A stretch of DNA of 64,000 nt, from positions 44,040,772-44,104,771 of the forward strand of contig CM055314.2 of NCBI GenBank assembly GCA_029255685.2, given 5' to 3'. The stretch comes from Silene conica. Lineage: Eukaryota; Streptophyta; Magnoliopsida; Caryophyllales; Caryophyllaceae. Shown here piece by piece: positions 57,920 through 64,000 of this stretch. A model generated the notes under the pieces. It had not been told where the DNA came from, made no database searches, and was given only the letters and a program-made list of their open reading frames with translations. A program made the translations under genes and the position numbers. Positions within the stretch are counted from its first letter, which is position 1. Every line of letters begins with the position of its first letter.

Positions 57920-58972
57920 TGTAACATCCCATATTTTCGTAAAATATATTTTAAAGATTTTTAATTATTTTAAGTAATAAAATAATATTTTAATAATTTA
58001 TTGAGAAATATTTTATAAATAGTAAGATCCGTCTTAAGAACCTTAAGTCCTTAAGACGAATACAAACTTGGTAATTTAAGTTCACATCTTAAAAACCCGT
58101 TCAAGATATCCAAACCCATTTCATTTAAACGGAAAGGACAATTCTTAAACCCTCATAAGACCCCTTATGTCGACATAATAGTCCTCCTTCAAACATTTTA
58201 CAATAAACACATTTCCTCTCATAAACGTCCATAATCTTCATCTTCTTTTGCTTATTTCTTCATCATCCGTTCATCAAAGCAAGGTAATAATAACATTTTC
58301 GGAATCCTCATCGAATTTGGAAGCCATCCGTCACTTCCGATTTTCATTTCTCCTATTTCGAAAAATGGGCTGTTTTTCCTAAAATCCGTTTTTCAGTCCT
58401 TAAACTCGTTTTTCGTGCTTGTAGGTGAAGGATTAGACAACCCGGACGTGAATAGCTTCATCATAGAGGAGGAGCTTTGAGCGGGAGTGCATATAAGGTG
58501 ACGATTACGAGTAACTCGGCCTTTTTGTTAAAATAGCAAGTTTGTTGTGTTCTTGTTGTTATTTCTGATTTTTGTTTGAGGTTGATGATTAATGGACTTA
58601 GTAACATGTTTAGGAATGTTCTTACTTGATGAATTCATGCCTTGTTGATGTTTCACATGTTCTTAAGTTATTTTCAGAAATTTCATGTTTTGCGACGGAT
58701 ACAAAATATAATCATTTTGAGGATTGTTATGGGTTTAATTGCTGATAGATAGATGTATTGGATGAATTGAAATAATGGGTAAACACTTGTTGTAATGATC
58801 TTAGAAGTTTCGAATAGAATTGTGGAAGTTTTGATGTTGCTGGAAAAATGCGATTTTTGCGACAGGCTCTCTGAGCCGGTCACCGACCGGCCGCCGGTCG
58901 ACCGGCTGGGGATGCTTTTAGTGGTTTTTGCGAGTTCTGAAATTTGTAGGATTAGGATGCCCTGATCCGATT

Positions 58973-59347
58973 ATGGATAGGGCCTTCCTTCATCCCTTTA
59001 AAACAAGATCCAAAGAACCATTTTTATTAGCTATTGTTATATTATGGCTAGTATTTTTCCTATTAAAGATTCGTTGGGTTTTAAAACCTTGGGCTAATAA
59101 AAGAAGATCAAGAAACAACTCGAGTCCAAGAAAAGGAAGATACAAAGAGACGTGGCCCATGGGCCAAGAAGTGCTCGGCCATGACCTAATCATGGCTCGG
59201 CCATGGCGCGGACATGAGCGGGTGATTGCTCGAGCATCAATTAAGATGGCTCGGCCATCTTGGATGGTTGTTAGGATTTGGAGTATATTTAATTTCTTTG
59301 TTATTTTTATTAAATTAGTTATTAAAGTTTGTTATCTAGTTTGTTAG
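58973..59347 (+). CDS. LTR-embedded ORF with two hydrophobic segments (A2 5' LTR copy)
   Basis: 124-codon ATG frame, MDRAFLHPFKTRSK onward. Hydrophobic residues 17-31 (FLLAIVILWLVFFLL), conserved KIRWVLKPW, a basic linker (RRSRNNSSPRKGRYK), repeated short LGHD/ARPW-like units, and a hydrophobic C-terminus from IWSIFNFFVIF. Duplicate of the tail at 62073-62447. Upstream of the LTR promoter at this copy. Confidence 0.45.
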   Translation: MDRAFLHPFKTRSKEPFLLAIVILWLVFFLLKIRWVLKPWANKRRSRNNSSPRKGRYKETWPMGQEVLGHDLIMARPWRGHERVIARASIKMARPSWMVVRIWSIFNFFVIFIKLVIKVCYLVC

Positions 59348-59577
59348 GGTAATTACTAGTTTGTTACAAGTTGTTACAAATTAGTTATTATCTTATTAGT
59401 TGTTTTTCCTAGGATTATTAGGGTTAGTTATTTAATTCTTTTAATTCTTAGGATAGAATTTATTTTTAATAAGGATTATATTTAATCCATTTAGATATAG
59501 TTTAGGGCTTCTAATCTCATATAGAGATAGGAGTCGTATGTGTCGTGTGTGGTATGCTATGGGACGTGTGACTCTCC

Positions 59578-59585
59578 TATATAAA
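59578..59585 (+). promoter_or_regulatory. TATA box of A2 5' LTR
   Basis: TATATAAA followed by GAGCAC; the 3' copy is at 62678-62685. Confidence 0.65.
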
Positions 59586-60061
59586 GAGCACATCGTCTTT
59601 CTTGTTTTGGCAGTTAATCATTCAAGCAAATAAAATTTACAAGTTTTCTTTTAAGGCATCCTTAAGGAAATCTCAAGGACTCATCGCGTGTTGATCCGAA
59701 CCGTTAGTATTTGTCGCGTTTCAAATATTAGCACGAATTACAAACTATAGGTCTAGGGAGTAATTCACCATTGGGTGTCCTATAGGTCTAGGGCAAACAA
59801 ATATCCTTCTACCTTGGGGATTCACCTCAAGACCGTCACAACTACAATAAACAACCACCAAGACCACCACCATCGACGGCCATCATCACCACCATCGACA
59901 TCACCATCACCGTCCATCTCATCATCCATCATCATTATTCCAAGATTCATCCAAGATTGTTCTTTATTTGTCCTATTTTATTATTTCATTCAAGATTGTT
60001 TCCAAGATTTACAAGAAGGCTTCCGCGGACGAGTTCTTTGATCAAGAATTCGTATCATAAG

Positions 60062-60073
60062 TGGTATCAGAGC
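60062..60073 (+). other. A2 primer binding site
   Basis: TGGTATCAGAGC, four bases after the LTR, initiator-Met tRNA. Identical in place to that of A1. Confidence 0.9.
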
Positions 60074-60120
60074 TTCGGCTCTTGAATTCTTTTATTTCAA
60101 GAAAATCCATTCGGGGCATC

Positions 60121-61125
60121 ATGGATTTTGAAGATCCAAGATTCTTGGATAGTTTAAAGAAGGCATTGGAACATGTTTCTAACAACGAGAATAGATGGCA
60201 ACCAAGGAGGGAGCCAATGCGTGCGGCCGACGAATTCAAAGTGACCGAGTTACCCGAGTTCGAAGGTGGTACAGATCCGGAGGATTATCTCGAGTGGGAG
60301 CGCAAGATGGATCGCATGTTCGAGTTCAAAGAGTTGGATGATCGTAAGATGTGCAAGTACGCAATCCTAAGATTAAGCAAGGGCGCATCCTTATGGTTTG
60401 ACAGTTTAAAGGCTCAAAGGGCTAGAGCCGGGAAGGAGAAAATCTGTTCTTGGGATAGTTTAACGAAAAGATTACGAAAACGGTATGTACCCACAACTTA
60501 TAAGCTTGCTTTATATCGTAAGATTTCTAATCTTGTTCAAGGCAAGATGTCAGTAAGTGAGTATATAGAGGAATTTGAGAATCTTACTTTAAAGGGAGAG
60601 GTGGAAGAAAATCAAGAACAAAAGATGGCAAGGTTCTTGCGAGGGTTAAATAAAAATATTACTAATCCCGTAGAACTTCAAATCTATTCGGATTTTGATA
60701 CTCTCACAAGTTTGTGTTTACGAGTTGAGGCACAAAGTAAGAACAGATTCGGGGGAGGTGGCGTGTATAGCCGTGCGTTTGAGGGCGAAGGAGAGGCGGC
60801 AAGATCTAACCCTAATTCGGGTGTAGCAAGCGGCGCAGGCAAGGCAAGTACGAGTGGGACAACTCAAGCCAAATCTACTCCTACTCCAACATCAAACGAG
60901 GTTAGCCTTTCCAAAGTAAGATGCTTTAAGTGTCAAGGGTTTGGGCATTTCAAGAATGCTTGCCCTAATAAAAGAGTTGTTACAATGAGAGAGGCATTAA
61001 CTTGCCTAAACCTAGTAAGAGAGGCAGAGGAGTCCAAGGAAGAGGACGAGGTGTTGGGAGTTTCGGGGATCGTGAGGAGGATGGCCAAGGTGAACAATTC
61101 GAGGCACCTAATGCAAATACTCTAG
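60121..61125 (+). CDS. A2 gag
   Basis: 334 residues from the first ATG (MDFEDPRFLDSLKKALEHV). Residues 40-205 are the Retrotrans_gag capsid region (VTELPEFEGGTDPEDYLEW, AILRLSKGASLWFDSL, MSVSEYIEEFENLTLKG, ARFLRGLNKNI). Residues 210-262 are a low-complexity Gly/Ser/Thr linker. The zinc knuckle is C268-C271-H276-C281 (CFKCQGFGHFKNAC). It ends 40 residues later at 61125. The protease lies in the -1 frame and overlaps the end by about 120 bp; in B2 the two are in one frame. Confidence 0.9.
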   Translation: MDFEDPRFLDSLKKALEHVSNNENRWQPRREPMRAADEFKVTELPEFEGGTDPEDYLEWERKMDRMFEFKELDDRKMCKYAILRLSKGASLWFDSLKAQRARAGKEKICSWDSLTKRLRKRYVPTTYKLALYRKISNLVQGKMSVSEYIEEFENLTLKGEVEENQEQKMARFLRGLNKNITNPVELQIYSDFDTLTSLCLRVEAQSKNRFGGGGVYSRAFEGEGEAARSNPNSGVASGAGKASTSGTTQAKSTPTPTSNEVSLSKVRCFKCQGFGHFKNACPNKRVVTMREALTCLNLVREAEESKEEDEVLGVSGIVRRMAKVNNSRHLMQIL

Positions 61126-62447
61126 TGCTTAGATCTTTACAAGCACAATCGTTGCCTTTAATTACCGAACAAAGGGATCATATTTTTCATACCAAGTGTC
61201 TTGTAAAAGATAAATGGTGTAGTATGATCATTGATGGAGGTAGTTGTACTAATGTGGCCTCAGAAGAGATGGTATCAAAGTTGGCCTTAGCTACAATCAA
61301 ACACCCAAAACCATATGCTTTACATTGGTTAGGAGATGCCAACAAGGTTAGGGTTACAAAACAGGTCAAGGTGAACTTAGCCATGGGTTCATACAAGGAT
61401 GAGGTGCTATGTGATGTAGTGCCTATGGATGCGTGTCACATTCTTCTAGGGCGTCCTTGGCAATTCGATAGGGATGTTCTACATAGGGGGAGGGTGAACG
61501 AGTATGAATTAATGGATAAGGGGAAAAAGATTATCCTAAAGCCTATGAGTCCCAAAGATGTAGGGTTGATGAGAGCCAATTCGGGGAAGAATACTAACTT
61601 AGCCAACTCCATTTTTGCTATTGCTAGAGAGGATGAGGAGGTTGAAAAGGTGTTAGGGGCTGATTTAGGGATAGAAGAAGCCAAGGAGATGGTGTTGGGC
61701 ACGGCGGATCCAAGGGTGTCGTGGAGTGATCGGAGTTTAGAGGTGACGCGTGGGTTTAAACGTATGGAGGAATTCGTCCGGAGTATAGCCTTAGGGCGTG
61801 AGGCTAGAGGGACAATGGGCATGATTGGTAGTCCTACACGGTTAGGGTTGGGGCTGGAACATTCGTGGGGCAAGCATGATCCCGAGTCTAAAGAGGAAGG
61901 AAGCAAGGTGGTGTCGCGGGAAGTTGCTAAGAGGCGCGGCCACGAGGAAGTTATATTAAACAAACTAGTATCCATTGATGCGGGAAGCATGGTTCAAGAT
62001 CGACGGTCCTTAAAGGTTGATCATCAAGAATTGAGGTCAATTCTCTTCCAAGGGGGAGGGGATGATCCGATTATGGATAGGGCCTTCCTTCATCCCTTTA
62101 AAACAAGATCCAAAGAACCATTTTTATTAGCTATTGTTATATTATGGCTAGTATTTTTCCTATTAAAGATTCGTTGGGTTTTAAAATCTTGGGCTAATAA
62201 AAGAAGATCAAGAAACAACTCGAGTCCAAGAAAAGGAAGATACAAAGAGACGTGGCCCATGGGCCAAGAAGTGCTCGGCCATGACCTAATCATGGCTCGG
62301 CCATGGCGCGGACACGAGCGGGTGATTGCTCGAGCATCAATTAAGATGGCTCGGTCATCTTGGATGGTTGTTAGGATTTGGAGTATATTTAATTTCTTTG
62401 TTATTTTTATTAAATTAGTTATTAAAGTTTGTTATCTAGTTTGTTAG
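61002..62447 (+). CDS. A2 protease / linker / LTR-encoded tail (-1 frame relative to gag)
   Basis: 481 open codons without an ATG at the beginning, so it would be expressed only as a fusion by frameshifting, or is separated from gag by an indel. Protease: HTKCLVKDKWC, active site MIIDGGSC (Asp78, Gly for Ser/Thr), HILLGRPWQFDRD. A basic linker follows. LRSILFQGGGDD is encoded over the polypurine tract. From residue 354 the 3' LTR encodes 127 residues with two hydrophobic segments. No typical slippery heptamer was obvious in the 61002-61125 overlap. Confidence 0.78.
   Translation: MPKPSKRGRGVQGRGRGVGSFGDREEDGQGEQFEAPNANTLVLRSLQAQSLPLITEQRDHIFHTKCLVKDKWCSMIIDGGSCTNVASEEMVSKLALATIKHPKPYALHWLGDANKVRVTKQVKVNLAMGSYKDEVLCDVVPMDACHILLGRPWQFDRDVLHRGRVNEYELMDKGKKIILKPMSPKDVGLMRANSGKNTNLANSIFAIAREDEEVEKVLGADLGIEEAKEMVLGTADPRVSWSDRSLEVTRGFKRMEEFVRSIALGREARGTMGMIGSPTRLGLGLEHSWGKHDPESKEEGSKVVSREVAKRRGHEEVILNKLVSIDAGSMVQDRRSLKVDHQELRSILFQGGGDDPIMDRAFLHPFKTRSKEPFLLAIVILWLVFFLLKIRWVLKSWANKRRSRNNSSPRKGRYKETWPMGQEVLGHDLIMARPWRGHERVIARASIKMARSSWMVVRIWSIFNFFVIFIKLVIKVCYLVC
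62050..62062 (+). other. A2 polypurine tract inside the reading frame
   Basis: AAGGGGGAGGGGA immediately before the 3' LTR; it encodes QGGGD of the frame. Confidence 0.85.
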
Positions 62448-63142
62448 GGTAATTACTAGTTTGTTACAAGTTGTTACAAATTAGTTATTATCTTATTCGT
62501 CGTTTATCCTAGGATTATTAGGGTTAGTTATTTAATTCTTTTAATTCTTAGGATAGAATTTATTTTTAATAAGGATTATATTTAATCCATTTAGATATAG
62601 TTTAGGGCTTCTAATCTCATATAGAGATAGGAGTCGTATGTGTCGTGTGTGGTATGCTATGGGACGTGTGACTCTCCTATATAAAGAGCACATCGTCTTT
62701 CTTGTTTTGGCAGTTAATCATTCAAGCAAATAAAATTTACAAGTTTTCTTTTAAGGCATCCTTAAGGAAATCTCAAGGACTCATCGCGTGTTGATCCGAA
62801 CCGTTAGTATTTGTCGCGTTTCAAATATTAGCACGAATTACAAACTATAGGTCTAGGGAGTAATTCACCATTGGGTGTCCTATAGGTCTAGGGCAAACAA
62901 ATATCCTTCTACCTTGGGGATTCACCTCAAGACCCTCACAACTACAATAAACAACCACCAAGACCACCACCATCGACGGCCATCATCACCATCACCGTCC
63001 ATCTCATCATCCATCATCATTATTCCAAGATTCATCCAAGATTGTTCTTTATTTGTCCTATTTTATTATTTCATTCAAGATTGTTTCCAAGATTTACAAG
63101 AAGGCTTCCGCGGACGAGTTCTTTGATCAAGAATTCGTATCA
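62063..63142 (+). repeat. A2 3' LTR
   Basis: 1080 bp, encodes the tail of the A2 frame up to 62447, TATATAAA at 62678-62685. A 15-bp CATCACCACCATCGA-type unit present in the 5' LTR is missing near 62985. Confidence 0.95.
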
Positions 63143-64000
63143 TGCCCAGCCGGCAGACCGGCCGCCTGCCAGCCGGCTGGGAGTGCTTTGTAGTTGACTT
63201 GCGTATTTTGAGAAAATAGAACTTGGGATTCCAGCCGGTAGGCCGGCTGCCTGCCGACCGGCTGGTAGCCTCATTTGTGAGACTTTCGTAAGTAGAGGGG
63301 ATTGGGTTTCCAGCCGGTAGGCCGGCTGCCTGCCGACCGGCTGGGAGTCCTTTATTGTCGTTTTTGCTTTAAAAAGAAGAAAGGCTGAGTTGGGTCACCA
63401 GCCGGTAGGCCGGCTGCCTGCCGACCGGCTGGGGACCCCTGTAGCTTGTTTTCAATTCGTATTTCGTTGTAACTTTTAAACGGTTAGTCGGTTTTGATTG
63501 AAACTCGTTCCTTGTATCTTTGATATGTATTTGAGGTCCCCGGAGGATGGGCGACACTATATTGGGTTCGGGAATGGAGTGAGGATAGAGACCCCCCGGT
63601 CGGGTAACCGAAAGGGAAACCGGCTCTCCCTCGTCTTAGTTCCCGGGATCAATTAAGTGTTGGTTAGAGATATAGGAAATAAGAACTAAGTTGTAGTTTT
63701 GACGTGAATGCTTATAGTGATGCGTATTAAGTTATGCGTTAAGATGTCGCCCCAGAACTTAATATGTAAATTGTTTGTCATGTATGGAGGTATGCGTTAA
63801 GATGTCGCCTCTGAGCTCCATACGTGTTTGTTTGTCGTGTCTGGGACATGCGTTGAGATTTCGCCTCTGAGTCCAGACGAGTAGAGCAACTGCACGACGG
63901 GGCAGTCAGGTTGTCATACCCTACCCGGAGTGCAGGTGTTTGGTGCTAGAACATGCGCTGTGTTTTCGCATCTGAGTCTAGTATCTTGTGATGTAGTAGG

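Larger units (their letters stand above)
58963..60057 (+). repeat. A2 5' LTR
   Basis: 1095 bp. U3 frame 58973-59347, TATATAAA at 59578-59585, CTATAGGTCTAGGG twice (about 59745 and 59780), then a CCACCA/CATCAC-rich segment. Confidence 0.95.
58963..63142 (+). mobile_element. A2: non-autonomous gag-protease LTR element inserted in G3 LTR
   Basis: 4180 bp, TGATCC...GTATCA, duplication TGCCC (58958-58962 and 63143-63147). LTRs 58963-60057 and 62063-63142 differ by about seven substitutions and a 15-bp deletion by eye. The interior has gag, then protease in another frame, then the LTR-encoded tail. No RT or integrase. Fullest member of the A superfamily in the window. Confidence 0.96.
50355..64000 (+). 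mobile_element. G3: Ty3/gypsy (Tekay-like chromovirus) retrotransposon, 3' end beyond window
   Basis: Plus strand. 5' LTR 50355 to about 53254, primer site, gag, protease, RT, RNase H, integrase with chromodomain-like tail, polypurine tract, then the 3' LTR from 57920, which is split by A2 and leaves the window. The gag-protease-RT-RNase H-integrase order is Ty3/gypsy. Gag and pol are complete in length but carry stops and frameshifts. Confidence 0.93.
57920..64000 (+). repeat. G3 3' LTR, split by A2, continues past the window
   Basis: 57920-58962 and 63148-64000, collinear with the 5' LTR up to the minisatellite region (about 52260). Retains about 49 bp lost from the 5' LTR. A2 inserted with duplication TGCCC. 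Confidence 0.93.

Overview
The window reads as a heterochromatic, gene-poor block of a plant nuclear genome, most likely a eudicot with a repeat-rich genome. No host gene, tRNA or rRNA gene was recognised. Nearly every base belongs to an LTR retrotransposon, and most elements sit inside older ones. The plant assignment rests on Ty1/copia and Tekay-like Ty3/gypsy polyproteins, initiator-methionine tRNA primer binding sites (core TGGTATCAGAGC) and TG...CA LTRs with 5-bp target site duplications (TSDs). I cannot name the species.

Left half (1-30569). The oldest layer is G1, a plus-strand Ty3/gypsy-type element without recognisable coding capacity (visible 20229-30569). Its 5' LTR was hit by G2, a minus-strand Tekay-like gypsy element (1-20228, left end beyond the window). 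G2's RNase H region was hit by C1, a minus-strand copia element (1185-14517, TSD AAAAC). C1 carries two later insertions: A1, a small gag/protease-type non-autonomous element (1291-5083, TSD ACAAC), and an unrelated solo LTR, S1 (11310-12133, TSD AGACC). G1's interior holds B1, a second non-autonomous gag-protease element (21218-25804, TSD ATTTC).

Right half (30570-64000). A second copy of the copia family, C2, lies on the plus strand (30711-48547, TSD CTTTC). Just before its RT YVDD motif it is split by B2, the sister of B1 (36587-41179, TSD CTAGT). Its 3' part is split by S2, a solo LTR of the A superfamily (42133-47296, TSD ATTAC), which itself contains D1, a very young non-autonomous element (42876-46956, TSD GCGTT). 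After an unclassified strip (48553-50354) comes G3, a plus-strand Tekay-like gypsy element (50355 to beyond the window) with gag, protease, RT, RNase H, integrase and a chromodomain-like tail. Its 3' LTR is split by A2, the fullest A-type element (58963-63142, TSD TGCCC).

How the parts relate. A, B and D elements encode only gag and aspartic protease, with no RT or integrase, so they must be mobilised by partners. In all of them the reading frame runs through the polypurine tract into the U3 of the 3' LTR, so the LTR encodes the protein's C-terminus. In the A superfamily that tail has two hydrophobic segments around a basic linker and is open in three diverged LTR types. This is the most unusual feature seen. 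Other points of interest are a possibly covarying hairpin just upstream of the gypsy polypurine tracts, short TCGA-centred palindrome arrays in the untranslated parts of unrelated elements, and a clear nested chronology. Every full polymerase here carries stops, frameshifts or deletions.
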